A DNA stretch of 64,000 bases from Pseudomonadota bacterium (GCA_023403845.1 JAEYDL010000030.1:6129-70128); one strand, 5' to 3'. Shown: positions 17,661 through 27,400, numbered from the stretch's first letter. The notes: a model not told the origin generated them from the sequence alone. Numbers and translations are program-made.

Positions 17661-17776
17661 TGTCTTGCCTCACCCACGCAAGCCTCTTCTCCAGACGGCC
17701 TGCCTGCAGAAAACAAAAATCCCCGCAGCGGACGGGTCACGACGCGGGGAAAACGGAAACAACGGATACGAATGCG

Positions 17777-18643
17777 CTACATTTCAATATTGAACCAGAC
17801 GCGTGCCGCCCAGCCGATAAGAAACGAAATGGCTGCTACTCCGAAACTGATGCCGACCATTTCAAGAAAACCGCGGATAAAGGAAGTCTTGCGGACGACC
17901 GAGACGAAATAGGTAAAACCAAGAATGATCAGACCGGCGATGATCAGACAGAAAAACAGAGCCGCCAGCGGATGCGACAACAGCAGATAAGGCAGCAGGA
18001 GAAAGAACACGGTAATCATGTAGGCGATTCCCGTATATACAGCGGCCTTGAACGGATGCTTCTCGCCGGGGTCGGCCTTTTTCGACAGATACTCGGAAGC
18101 GGCCATGGACAAGGTCGCGGCCACTCCGGTGATGAACCCGGCCATACCTACGACCCGATTGTCATTCAGGGCCAGCGTGAATCCGGCCAGCGCGCCGGTC
18201 AGCTCCACAAGCGCGTCGTTCAGACCGAGCACCATGGAACTGATATAGCTCAGGCTCTCTTCATGAATCATCGCCGCCAGCTGTTCCTCGTGCCGCGTCT
18301 CGTCCTCCATGATGCCGCGGGCTTCAGGCAATTCCCCGGCCAGTCTGGTATAGACGGCGGCGGAGTCTTCCTCGCCCGATTCCAGCAGGTTAATGACGAA
18401 AACCAGCCCGAATATCCTGCCCAGCAGCACGAACAGGCGCACCTTCAGCAGATTCACGCGCGCTTCAAGCCCTGTGTAACGGCCCCATATGGCGCAATGG
18501 CTCGCTTCATCACGCGCGATCCGCTCCAGTATCCTGCGGTTGCCCGGGGACTTCGTCAGTTTCGCCAGCGCCGCGTAAACGGCGTGGTCTGTCGCCTCGT
18601 TATCCTGCATCTGCCGGACAAGAGCCAAGGTTTCAGCTTTCAT
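17777..18643 (-). CDS. Ferritin-like plus VIT1/CCC1 membrane protein (MbfA-like iron exporter)
   Basis: A 288-residue fusion: an N-terminal erythrin/ferritin-like four-helix domain (about 1-140) with metal-ligand-like Glu and His residues in DEASHCAIW and DETRHEEQ, then a VIT1/CCC1 membrane domain with five helices (GLNDALVELTGAL, GFITGVAATLSMAASEYLS). Proteins of this build (MbfA) export iron from the cytosol and protect against iron and peroxide stress. AGGAGG ends four bases before the ATG at 18643. Monocistronic; an AT-rich inverted repeat lies upstream. Confidence 0.88.
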   Translation of the reverse strand: MKAETLALVRQMQDNEATDHAVYAALAKLTKSPGNRRILERIARDEASHCAIWGRYTGLEARVNLLKVRLFVLLGRIFGLVFVINLLESGEEDSAAVYTRLAGELPEARGIMEDETRHEEQLAAMIHEESLSYISSMVLGLNDALVELTGALAGFTLALNDNRVVGMAGFITGVAATLSMAASEYLSKKADPGEKHPFKAAVYTGIAYMITVFFLLLPYLLLSHPLAALFFCLIIAGLIILGFTYFVSVVRKTSFIRGFLEMVGISFGVAAISFLIGWAARVWFNIEM

Positions 18644-18720
18644 GGATCCTCCTGCGCCCGTGGGTTGCGGGACCACCCCTCACCCTAGCCACCTTCCCTG
18701 ATTCTGACAACAACCTGTCA

Positions 18721-18742
18721 AATTATAAAAATTATCATAATT
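18721..18742. promoter_or_regulatory. AT-rich inverted repeat upstream of the iron-exporter gene, possible Fur-type box
   Basis: AATTAT and ATAATT flank a 10-base centre; on the minus strand a GATAAT hexamer is embedded, which resembles the NATWAT repeats of Fur boxes. It lies about 80 bases before the start of an iron-detoxification gene. Fit to consensus is partial. Confidence 0.3.
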
Positions 18743-19188
18743 ACTAGCATTCCAGCAACCATACATTATGGAAACGGATGTTCCATACGGAAAAACGGCG
18801 TCTCCCGCGCATGTTCAAGATGAAACAGGAATGAAGCAGGAAGCTGCATTGCGGTCGAAAACATTTCATCATATCCCTCACCCAGTTACACAAGAGACGA
18901 TGAGCTTGTCCGCCTGTCTGCAGCGGAACAGGAAACAACGCCGGAACGGACATTTTCCAGTCTCTTCCCCCCGGTCCCGTTTCCAGCAGATGCCGTGAAG
19001 ACTGCCCGTATCCGGCGAACGTGACAGGCCATCCGGCCCCTTCCGGCCATCTTTCCGACGCCCGCCATATACGGACCCTGGCATTTTCCCGGGAACAGCG
19101 CTTCAAGCCCTCGGTCCTCAGGCCCTTTCATGTTCAGAACAAACAGGAACATATTGTATTTCAATATTATTCTGACATGCCGGACTGC
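18743..19188. other. Intergenic region upstream of the partition-like pair
   Basis: About 450 bases with overlapping short open frames on both strands, none with a family or ribosome site. The right part becomes AT-rich and leads into the repeats before parA. A TTGACA at 19233 could be a -35 element but has no good -10 partner. Confidence 0.45.
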
Positions 19189-19206
19189 CGATTTTACACA
19201 AAACAG
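19189..19206 (+). repeat. Direct repeat copy 1 (TTTTACACA site)
   Basis: CGATTTTACACAAAACAG occurs here and again, exactly, at 20226-20243. A partial third site, TTTTACACATTTT, is at 19264-19276. Copy 1 and the partial site lie in the promoter-proximal leader of parA, fitting a centromere or operator bound by the small partner protein. Confidence 0.6.
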
Positions 19207-19339
19207 TATTTTTATATACGCATTTTTACTGATTGACATCAAGGCACAAATACGAAAAATGTTTTTTACACATTTTGGCATGTACCGGACCGCCGGTCGC
19301 TCCGACGCATGCTGCAACACAGAACAGGACAGACAAGCC

Positions 19340-20107
19340 ATGTATGTATGCGCCGTCGCCAATCAGAAAGGCGGGGTCGGCAAAACGACCACGACCCAGA
19401 ATCTGGGAACGATTCTGGCACGGAATCACAAGAAAAACGTGCTGCTGGTGGATCTTGACGCTCAGGGAAACCTCACCGACGCCTGCGGGATCGATCCCGC
19501 CACACTGGAGCGGACGACCTATCAGGTGCTGTCCGGAGACGTTCGACTGGACGACGCCCTGCATCATCTCGAGCCACGACTCGATCTTCTGCCCTCCAAT
19601 ATCAATCTTTCCGTGGCCGAGCTGGCCTTCGCCGGGCGAATGGGCCGGGAAAATCTGTTTCGCAAGGCTCTTGCCGGAACATCCGTCAAATACGACTACG
19701 TCCTCATCGACTGTCCGCCATCTCTGGGACTCCTGACAGTGAACGCGCTTTCTGCAGCCGCCGGGCTTCTGGTTCCCGTGCAGGTGGAATACCACGCTCT
19801 TGCCGGACTGGCTCTGATCCGCCAGACCGTGGACATGGTCCGCGAAAACCTGAATCCGTCCCTGCATATCACGGGACTTGTCCTCACCTTTTTCGACAGC
19901 CGCAAGCGTCTGAACAAGGATGTCGCCCGCGTGCTCGAAGAGGAATGGGGCGACATGGTCTTCCGTACCCGCATCCGCGACAACGTGAGTCTTGCCGAAG
20001 CCCCAAGCGACGGCAAGGATATCCACACCTACAGAAAAAACAGTGCGGGGGCCATCGACCATCTCGCCCTCGCCAAAGAATTTCTCAAACGAACCAGGGG
20101 GAAATAA
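19340..20107 (+). CDS. parA: ParA-family partition ATPase
   Basis: A 255-residue deviant-Walker ATPase of the ParA/Soj type. ParA proteins bind nucleoid DNA with ATP and position DNA or protein cargo. Seen: KGGVGKTTTTQNLG with the signature lysine, VDLDAQGNLT (A' motif), DYVLIDCPPSLGLLTVNAL (Walker B) and LNKDVARVLEE toward the C-terminus. It lacks the N-terminal HTH of type Ia plasmid ParA, so it is a short type Ib form. The ATG at 19340 puts the Walker motif at residues 10-17; an open frame extends upstream but through the repeat region. It is followed after 2 bases by a small RHH protein. It is not beside gidA or the origin, so it appears to be an extra system. Confidence 0.9.
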   Translation: MYVCAVANQKGGVGKTTTTQNLGTILARNHKKNVLLVDLDAQGNLTDACGIDPATLERTTYQVLSGDVRLDDALHHLEPRLDLLPSNINLSVAELAFAGRMGRENLFRKALAGTSVKYDYVLIDCPPSLGLLTVNALSAAAGLLVPVQVEYHALAGLALIRQTVDMVRENLNPSLHITGLVLTFFDSRKRLNKDVARVLEEEWGDMVFRTRIRDNVSLAEAPSDGKDIHTYRKNSAGAIDHLALAKEFLKRTRGK

Positions 20108-20109
20108 AG

Positions 20110-20406
20110 ATGGCAGGACTGGGACAGCGGGGGCAGAAGAAGGTCATCGCCTCTGCAAGCGAACTCTTCCGCAAGACGGAACGGGCGGAGTCGGAACAAG
20201 ACGTAAAAGAGGAAAACAGTAAAAACGATTTTACACAAAACAGCAAAGATGTCATTAAGCAAAACAGACACCCCGTGCGCAAACAGTACGTCTTCGCCTG
20301 GGAACTTTCGGAAAAGCTCAGGGAATACTGCTTCCGGGAACGCCGAAAGGAAGTGGATGTTGTCCGTGAGGCCCTTGCGGACTATTTTGAGCGACGGGGA
20401 ATCTGA
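20110..20406 (+). CDS. Small ribbon-helix-helix protein, ParG-like partition partner
   Basis: A 98-residue protein starting 2 bases after the parA stop. The first ~55 residues are charged and probably unstructured. The last ~40 (RKQYVFAWELSEKLREY and VDVVREALADYF) form the strand-helix-helix pattern of CopG/ParG-type DNA-binding dimers. The size, the disordered tail and the coupling to a short ParA match the centromere-binding member of type Ib partition operons. An exact 18-base repeat of the upstream region lies inside this gene and encodes DFTQNS. GGGGG acts as the ribosome site. Role inferred from architecture. Confidence 0.7.
   Translation: MAGLGQRGQKKVIASASELFRKTERAESEQDVKEENSKNDFTQNSKDVIKQNRHPVRKQYVFAWELSEKLREYCFRERRKEVDVVREALADYFERRGI
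20226..20243 (+). repeat. Direct repeat copy 2, inside the ParG-like gene
   Basis: Exact 18-base copy of 19189-19206 (CGATTTTACACAAAACAG) located within coding sequence. See the findings for interpretation. Confidence 0.6.
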
Positions 20407-20422
20407 CGACGCTCCTGCGCCC

Positions 20423-20442
20423 CGGCCTTCCGAAGAAGGCCG
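20423..20442. terminator. Hairpin between convergent genes
   Basis: CGGCCTTC, loop CGAA, GAAGGCCG is a perfect 8-base stem 17 bases after the ParG-like stop. The T-tract is poor (TTC), so termination strength is uncertain. Confidence 0.45.
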
Positions 20443-20630
20443 TTCAGGGGTGAACTCCTGGCCCGAAAATCTGCAACGCTCCGCACGGAGAGACAGAGTT
20501 TCCGAACAAACAGGACGTATCCCCATTCTGCCGGAAAAAGGCCGGTCGGACTTCAGGCTGAAAGCTTCGAAGACCAACCAGCCCGGACTGTGGCCGCCCC
20601 CCCCCGCTCTGGCGGGCGGCTGTCCGTCAG

Positions 20631-21902
20631 CTACATCTTTTCCATCAGTTTTTCGATATACCGGGACCGCAACTGTTTCTGAGCCAGATTGCGGGCGACT
20701 GGCGGCAGCTTCAGAATGGCCCCCAGAACCGCAGCCATCAGACGATGACTGAACAGAACCTGATTGTCGAAGATCAGCTCCTGCAGACATCCCCGCTCGG
20801 CGGCCATGAGCACGGCCCGATGCGAGGTATTCAACGGCGTGATCATGCGCTCGGGACGCGGCACCAGTTTCAGGCTGTGCGTCGGACAGGTCCGGACGCA
20901 CACTCCGCAGCCAAGACACATGTCTTCCTTGATCTCCGGCCTGCCGCGTTCGCCCGGAGCGAGAGACTCCCGGTCCGGAAGACTCAGCACGTCCACGGGA
21001 CAGGCCCGGACGCACCTGCCGCAACCAATGCAGTCCGACGGCTCCAGATCCACGATAAAATTGGAATGAATGGTCTTGACCATGGCGAAACGCTTGACGG
21101 CCAGCAACGCCTCGCAGCAACAGCCGCAGCAGTTGCAGATGAAGTTCACCCCTTCGCGGTTGTTCTCTCCGAACTGAACCAGACCATGCTCGTAGGCCTG
21201 CTGAAGCAGATCGCGGCATTCCTCCCGGCTGACTTCCCGGGCGTGTCCGTACTTGATGAGCGAACGAGCGGAGGTGTTAAAGGTCATGCAGATATCCATC
21301 GGAGCATCGCAGGCCTTGCCCATGTGCTGCATCTTGTGGCGACAGTAGCACATGCTGACGCCGATATGGCTGGCCGTGTCGATGACATGGGTTGCCCGCT
21401 CGTAATCCAGAACCTGTAGTTCGTACTCCTCGCCGATCATCGGTTCCTGCACGAAAATTCTGCCGAGTCCCGTATCGCCCACGGCGAACAGCTCCCGGAT
21501 AAAGTCCTCTTCCACATTGATATACTGGTGGAACAGCTCGCTGAGCGCCTTCTGATCGATGTCCCTGCGCACCCTCATCATGGAGAACTCGAAGAACCCG
21601 GCCATAGGCGGAGGCAGGCAATACATCTGCTTGCCCTTGATCTCCATATCGAGCAGGATCGCTCTACTGGCCAGCTCGTCAAGAATCTTCCTGGCCTCCG
21701 TTTCGGAGAGCTTCCAGACGCCGGCGGCCTTTTTCACATCGAAAGGCTTGATGGGCAGCTGCGCCACCAGACCGGCCTCCTTCTCCGTGAACAGCATCTT
21801 CAGAATGTCGAAAAGGACATCCGAAGCGGGCGCGCCCTGAGGAAAGCGGTTCAGGCGGTCGACAAGCCGACCGTATGCGGAATTGTTGAAATGATGTGCC
21901 AT
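20631..21902 (-). CDS. 4Fe-4S dicluster-domain electron-transfer protein
   Basis: A 423-residue iron-sulfur protein. The N-terminal ~110 residues look like a winged-helix/helical segment (VWKLSETEARKILDELA). A cysteine-rich middle follows, with MCYCRHKM and ICNCCGCCCEAL. Two [4Fe-4S] ferredoxin motifs lie near 300-360: CIGCGRCVRACPVDVL and CLGCGVCVRTCPTHSL. No membrane segment or signal is evident, so it is probably cytosolic, passing electrons to an unknown partner. The start at 21902 has AAAGGA upstream and avoids 93 unconserved residues of the longer frame. It is monocistronic and divergent from rimP. Confidence 0.85.
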   Translation of the reverse strand: MAHHFNNSAYGRLVDRLNRFPQGAPASDVLFDILKMLFTEKEAGLVAQLPIKPFDVKKAAGVWKLSETEARKILDELASRAILLDMEIKGKQMYCLPPPMAGFFEFSMMRVRRDIDQKALSELFHQYINVEEDFIRELFAVGDTGLGRIFVQEPMIGEEYELQVLDYERATHVIDTASHIGVSMCYCRHKMQHMGKACDAPMDICMTFNTSARSLIKYGHAREVSREECRDLLQQAYEHGLVQFGENNREGVNFICNCCGCCCEALLAVKRFAMVKTIHSNFIVDLEPSDCIGCGRCVRACPVDVLSLPDRESLAPGERGRPEIKEDMCLGCGVCVRTCPTHSLKLVPRPERMITPLNTSHRAVLMAAERGCLQELIFDNQVLFSHRLMAAVLGAILKLPPVARNLAQKQLRSRYIEKLMEKM

Positions 21903-22304
21903 CGCAATTCGTCCTTTAGGGATACCCCTCGGAGATGTGTCCGGGCGAAGCCCGCATGATCTTGAACCTACTCTCTTGCCCCGACCAAGGTCAACGCATC
22001 GTGTCGGCCGGAGAGGCTCCCGCACGCAGCCTGCTGAACGCGGAGCCGGGAAAAGGACGGTCCGGGGCTGTCCCGGCAACAGACAAAATTTCTTGACAGA
22101 AAAGGGAAAAAACTCTATTGACAATTCGTGCAGATAAGAAATACGGCAACCTGAGGCCTTTTGCCGCCGGATTTCTTTCACATCCTGTCTGGCCGTAGAA
22201 GAACGGCCCTGCTGGGGTGGCCTGACAACGGCCCCCTTTTTTTTATGCCGAGGTCCGGCCCGTTCCGTTTACAGGGCGGGACTTCACGGAGCAATGCGAA
22301 GAAC
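21903..22304. other. Divergent promoter and leader region of the rimP-infB operon
   Basis: About 400 bases between the ferredoxin-type gene and rimP. Two TTGACA hexamers occur at 22093 and 22118 but neither has a good -10 at 17 bases. The right part is a transcribed-leader candidate holding an attenuator-like hairpin. Confidence 0.5.
22214..22244 (+). terminator. Leader terminator (attenuator) upstream of rimP
   Basis: GGGG-T-GGCC pairs with GGCC-CCC around a 7-base loop and is followed by eight T residues, 60 bases before the rimP start. A smaller hairpin (GGCCGT...ACGGCC) precedes it at 22190-22207. Placed inside the leader of a NusA-encoding operon, it could set read-through by NusA itself; this autoregulation is inferred. 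Confidence 0.7.
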
Positions 22305-22913
22305 ATGAGCCAACCCGACAAGATCGAATTTATTGCTGAACTGGTCGCCCCTCTGGCGGCCTCTCTCGGACTCTCCGTCTGGGGCGTCGAAATCGGCGGA
22401 GCCGCCCGCCCCATAGCCAGAATCTATGTAGACACCCTGCCCGGTGCAGAATCCGAACCGAAGGAGTCCGCTGAAGAAAGCGGTCTTTCCGGCGTGACCG
22501 TCGATCAGTGCGCCGAGCTTTCCCGTCTCGTCGGACTGGCGCTTGACGTGGAGGACCCCTTCTCCGGCAACTGGACGCTGGAAGTATCCTCTCCCGGTCT
22601 GGAACGCCCCTTCTTCGCCATCGACCAGCTGCGCGCCTATGCAGGCCGCGAGCTGGACGTCGTTCTCAGCGCGCCGATGGATACCTGGCCCGGCCGCAAA
22701 AAATTTTCCGGAACCCTTGCCCGCGTGGACGATGAGGAATTCGTTCTCGACCTGCCTCCCGCCAAACGGCTCGCCGACGAGCCTGAACAGGCAGTCATCG
22801 CCTGGCATCTGGTGCGCAGGGCCCGTCTCGTTCACCATTTTTCCGAACCCCAAAAGCCCGGCAAGAACAGGGAAGCTCACGATTCCAGGGGCACTAGCGG
22901 AGGCGCTGCATGA
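22305..22913 (+). CDS. rimP: Ribosome maturation factor RimP
   Basis: RimP assists late assembly of the 30S subunit. The 202-residue protein has the two-domain layout: an N-terminal alpha/beta domain (FIAELVAPLAASLGLSVWGVEI, then IYVDT) and a C-terminal SH3-like barrel. The LEVSSPGLERPF motif in between is diagnostic. It carries an extra acidic insert after the first strand region (ESEPKESAEES). It overlaps nusA by four bases (ATGA), as usual for this operon. The start is chosen from homology to the family N-terminus; GGAG lies somewhat far upstream. Confidence 0.93.
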   Translation: MSQPDKIEFIAELVAPLAASLGLSVWGVEIGGAARPIARIYVDTLPGAESEPKESAEESGLSGVTVDQCAELSRLVGLALDVEDPFSGNWTLEVSSPGLERPFFAIDQLRAYAGRELDVVLSAPMDTWPGRKKFSGTLARVDDEEFVLDLPPAKRLADEPEQAVIAWHLVRRARLVHHFSEPQKPGKNREAHDSRGTSGGAA

Positions 22914-24214
22914 ATTTGGAACTGAAAAAGGCCATTGACCAGATCAGCAAGGACAAGGGACTCGACCGCGACATGCTCGTGTCCACCCTTGAGGACGCCG
23001 TCCGCACTTCGGTGATCCGCAAATACGGCGAAAACATCGACGTCGAGGTCAGCTACAACGACGATACGGGCGACATTCAGGTGCATCAGTTCAAGATCGT
23101 CGTCGAGGACGTGGAAGATCCGGATACCGAAATCGCCATCGAGAAGGCCCGCGAACTCGATCCCTCCGTCCAGCTGGACGACGAAATCGGCTTTCCGCTC
23201 AAGGTGACCGACCTTGGCCGCATTGCCGCACAGTCCGCCAAGCAGGTCATCATCCAGCGCATGCGTGACGCCGAACAGGAGCTGATCTACGAGGAATTCA
23301 AGGACCGCGTGGGTGAAATCTGCAGCGGAATCATCCAGCGCCGCGACAAGGGCGGCTGGATCATCAACCTCGGCCGTACGGAAGCCATCCTTCCCAAGGA
23401 AGAGCAAATTCCCCGCGAACACTACAAGCGCGGCGACCGGGTGCAGGCTCTGCTTATCGAGGTCAGGAAGGAAGGCCGCGGCCCACAGATCGTCATCTCT
23501 CGCGCCCATCGCGACTACACCGCCGCCCTCTTCCGCCGCGAGGTTCCGGAAGTCGACGACGGCACGGTCCAGATCATGGGCGTAGCCCGCGATCCCGGCA
23601 GCCGCGCCAAGGTGGCCGTCCTGTCCCGTGAACGGGATGTGGACCCGGTCGGTGCGTGCGTGGGCGTGCGCGGTTCGCGCATTCAGAATATCGTGCAGGA
23701 ACTGCACGGAGAACGGATCGACATTGTGGTCTGGAGTCCCGAAATCTCCACCTATGCCCGTAACGCTCTGGCTCCGGCCACCATTTCGCGCATCGTGGTT
23801 GATGAGGCCGAAAACCTTCTTGAAGTCACCGTTCCCGACGATCAGCTGACCAGCGCCATCGGGCGCAAGGGCCAGAACGTCAAACTGGCGGCCAAGCTGC
23901 TCGGCTGGAAGATCGATATTTTCACCGAAACCCGCTACAACGAAACCAACGCCATCGGACGCGGCATTGAACAGGTCGCCAGCGTGGCCGAGATTTCCGT
24001 GGACAATCTGATCGAGGCCGGTTTCAACACCCTGGAAAAAATTCAGGAAGCCTCCGACGAGGAACTGGCCGGCAAGCTGAGCCTCTCGGAAACCCGGATC
24101 AACGATCTGCGTGCGGCCATCAACTTCCTGAGCCCGGTGGTGTCCGGTTCCGAAAAGGAGCAGGCGGACGACGCGGCGGACGCGGACGACAACGCGTCCA
24201 AGGAAAGCGAATAG
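22910..24214 (+). CDS. nusA: Transcription elongation/termination factor NusA
   Basis: NusA binds RNA polymerase and nascent RNA to modulate pausing, termination and antitermination. The 434-residue protein shows the N-terminal polymerase-binding domain (1-125), S1 domain (about 135-200, containing GRTEAILPKEEQIPRE), and the KH1/KH2 pair (about 230-345, VGVRGSRIQNIVQEL and AIGRKGQNVKLAAKL). It ends with one helix-hairpin-helix segment rather than the two acidic repeats of E. coli NusA, then an acidic tail. Overlaps rimP by 4 bases. Confidence 0.97.
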   Translation: MNLELKKAIDQISKDKGLDRDMLVSTLEDAVRTSVIRKYGENIDVEVSYNDDTGDIQVHQFKIVVEDVEDPDTEIAIEKARELDPSVQLDDEIGFPLKVTDLGRIAAQSAKQVIIQRMRDAEQELIYEEFKDRVGEICSGIIQRRDKGGWIINLGRTEAILPKEEQIPREHYKRGDRVQALLIEVRKEGRGPQIVISRAHRDYTAALFRREVPEVDDGTVQIMGVARDPGSRAKVAVLSRERDVDPVGACVGVRGSRIQNIVQELHGERIDIVVWSPEISTYARNALAPATISRIVVDEAENLLEVTVPDDQLTSAIGRKGQNVKLAAKLLGWKIDIFTETRYNETNAIGRGIEQVASVAEISVDNLIEAGFNTLEKIQEASDEELAGKLSLSETRINDLRAAINFLSPVVSGSEKEQADDAADADDNASKESE

Positions 24215-24215
24215 C

Positions 24216-24437
24216 ATGGACCGGGGGCATGTGCCCACCCGGATGTGCGTCGTCTGCAGGCGGCGCATGCCCAAACAGGAGCTCGTGCGCCATGTTCTGT
24301 CCCCGCATGGGGGGGAACTTCTGGCCGATGAGAGCCAAACCCAGCCCGGACGCGGCTGGTATGTATGCTCGGAAACGGCCTGCCGGGAAAAATTCCGGCG
24401 GTTCCGCACAGGCGGGCGGAAGCGTAAGGGAGAGTAG
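24216..24437 (+). CDS. rnpM: RNase P modulator RnpM (YlxR, DUF448)
   Basis: A 73-residue basic protein of the YlxR family, which in Firmicutes binds RNase P RNA. PTRMCVVCRRRMPKQELVR carries the zinc-like Cys pair and the basic strand; GRGWYVC is the second conserved block, followed by a Lys/Arg-rich C-terminus. It begins one base after the nusA stop and ends three bases before infB, the standard position for this gene. Confidence 0.9.
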   Translation: MDRGHVPTRMCVVCRRRMPKQELVRHVLSPHGGELLADESQTQPGRGWYVCSETACREKFRRFRTGGRKRKGE

Positions 24438-24440
24438 TGC

Positions 24441-27400
24441 ATGACTGATGAAAAGACCAAGGTGAAAGACCTGGCGACGGAACTTGGCGTTGCGCCCAAG
24501 GACGTGGTGCAGGCGATGCGGGATCTCGATATTCCGGTCCGGAATACCGCGAGCACCGTAGCCGGCGAAGATCTGCCCAGGCTCAAAGAACATTTCAGAA
24601 ACGCCGACAAGGGAGAACGCAAGGAATCCCAGCCCGGTGTGATTGTCCGCCGCCGTCAGCGGCCCTCGCCGCAGACGGAAACCGCCGAGGCTGCCGCCCC
24701 GGTGCAGGAAAGCGCGCCCTCCGAAACGGCCGCGCCCGTCTCTTCCGGCGCGCGCATCGTAAGCAAGCCCGGCGACGAATCCGCACATTCCGTGGAAGTT
24801 CCGGCTTCCGAACCCGAAACGGCCAAGGCCGCCGAAACGCCCGCCGCTCCCGCAGCGGCGGAAACGGGTGAAGACAGAAACCGCGCTCCTCGCGACAGGT
24901 CGCGCAAACGCCTGCGCGAAGCCGCACCGGTCGCCAAAGTCATCAGCCGTCCGCAGGATCAGGCCGCGGCTGCCGCTGCGGCTGCCGCGAAAGCCGCCGA
25001 AGAGGCCGCTGCCAAGGCTGCCGAGGAAGCCCGCCTGAAGGCCGAAGCGGAAGCAAAGGCCGCTGCCGAAAAGCAGGAAAAGGCCGATCGTCCCCGCAAG
25101 GCACAGCCCGCGGCCTCCGCCCGTCCCGAAGGTTCTTCCGCGCCGAGTCTGCTGCCACCCGTCTCCGAAACGCCGCGCGCGTCTTCCGAAACGACGGAAG
25201 ACGGTGAAGAGGATCGTCATGATCGCCGCAAGCGGCGTCAGCCCGAGCCCTCGACGCCCCAGGTTCGCATCATTTCCCGTCCGGACCCTGCCGCTGCTCC
25301 CGCACCGCGTCCCCGTGAAACGGGTTACGCCGGGGAAGGCCGCGACAATCGTCGGCCCGGAGGCGGAGGCAACCAGCGTCCCGGCGGTTACCAGAACCAG
25401 TCCCGTCCCGGCGGCTATCAAAATCAGTCCCGCCCCGGCGGTGGGTATCAGGGGCCGCGTTCCGGCGCTCCGGCTGCTGCTCCCGGCGGCTTCAACGGCG
25501 TGCCCGCTACGCCCGATCGCGATGGACAGAGCAAGAAAAAGCGCAACAAGGGTGCACGGCGCGGACCGGATTTCCAAGATACCGCGCTCATGGGGCGTCG
25601 TCGCGACGATGATGACGAAATGCCGCGTTCCCGGGGCGTCCGCAGACGTCCCAAGGCGCGTGCAGCCGCCGCTCCGCAGGCGACCCAGCCGCTCAAGGCC
25701 GCAAAGCGCAAGATCCGCGTCGAGGAATCCATCCGCGTATCCGACATGGCTCACCAGATGGGCCTGAAGGCCAACGAAATCATCAAGGTGCTGTTCAATC
25801 TCGGCATCATGGCCACCATCAACAAGGCGCTGGACATTGATACCGCCAGCGTCGTGGCCTCCGAGTTCGGCTATGAAGTGGAAAAGGTAGGTTTTGCCGA
25901 AGAGGATTACCTGGCCGAAGTGCAGACTCCCGACACGCCGGAACAGCTCAAGCTGCGTCCGCCCGTCGTGACCATCATGGGCCATGTCGACCACGGCAAG
26001 ACCTCCCTGCTGGACGCCATCCGCAAGACCAACGTCACCAGTGGCGAAGCAGGCGGCATAACCCAGCATATCGGCGCCTACCATGTGAAGACCAAACGCG
26101 GCGAAATCGTGTTCCTCGACACGCCCGGTCACGAAGCCTTCACGGCCATGCGTGCCCGCGGCGCGCAGGTAACCGACATCGTCGTTCTGGTCGTGGCCGC
26201 CGACGACGGCGTCATGGAGCAGACCCGCGAAGCCATCAACCACTCCCGTGCCGCCGGCGTGCCCATCATGGTGGCGGTCAACAAGATGGACAAACCCACG
26301 GCCAATCCCGATCGCGTTCTACAAGAACTGGCGTCCCTCGGACTCGTGCCCGAAGAATGGGGCGGGGACACCGTCGTGTGCAAGGTTTCCGCCAAGACAC
26401 GCGAAGGGCTGGATGAAATGCTCGAAATGCTGGCTCTTCAGGCCGACATTCTCGAACTGAAGGCCAACCCCGACAAGCCCGCTCGCGGACACATCGTGGA
26501 AGCCAAGCTCGACAAGGGCCGCGGTCCCGTGGCGACGGTGCTCATTCAGGAAGGTACCCTCCATCAGGGCGATACTTTCGTCTGCGGCGTGTTCAGCGGC
26601 CGCGTGCGCGCCATGTTCAACGATCAGGGGCGCAAGGTGAAGGAAGCCGGACCGTCCATCCCTGTGGAAGTGCAGGGATTTGACGGCGTTCCCGAAGCAG
26701 GTGAAGAGTTCATCTGCCTTGAGGACGAAAAGCTGGCCCGCCGCATCGCGGAAAGCCGCGCCATCAAGCAGCGTGAGAAGGAACTGGCCAAGCAGTCCCG
26801 CGTGACCCTGGAAACCTTCCTCTCCCGGAAGGCCGATGATCAGGAAGCGCTTACGCTCAATCTGGTGGTCAAGTCCGACGTGCAGGGTTCTCTGGAAGCC
26901 ATCATTGACGCCCTGCACAAGCAAAGCACCGAGAAGGTCCGTCTCAACATCATCCACGGTGGCACCGGCGCGATCACGGAATCCGACATTCTGCTGGCTT
27001 CCGCATCCGACGCCATCGTCATCGGCTTCAACGTCCGTCCCACGGCCAAGGTCAAGGAAGTGGCCGACCACGAAAACGTGGACATTCGCTTCTACGACAT
27101 CATCTACAAGCTGGTGGACGAAATCAAGAGCGCGATGGCCGGACTTCTCGCTCCCGTCAGCCGCGAGGTCTACCTCGGTCAGGCTGAGGTCCGCGAAGTG
27201 TTCTCCGTGCCCAAGGTCGGCTCCATCGCGGGCAGCCATGTTGCCGACGGCAAGATCACCCGCAACGCCAGCGTGCGGCTCCTGCGCAACGGCGTGGTGG
27301 TGCATAACGGCAAGGTGGGTTCCCTCCGCCGCTTCAAGGATGACGTCCGCGAAGTCCTGAAGGGATACGAATGCGGCATCGGCCTCGAGAACTTCAACGA

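Noticed and set aside
20593..20620. GCCGCCC/GGGCGGC hairpin as a terminator
   Set aside because: No T-run on either side; probably just GC-rich intergenic sequence around a run of C.
22093..22146. Tandem TTGACA hexamers as a strong rimP promoter
   Set aside because: Neither has a convincing -10 element at 16-18 bases; noted only as a weak possibility.
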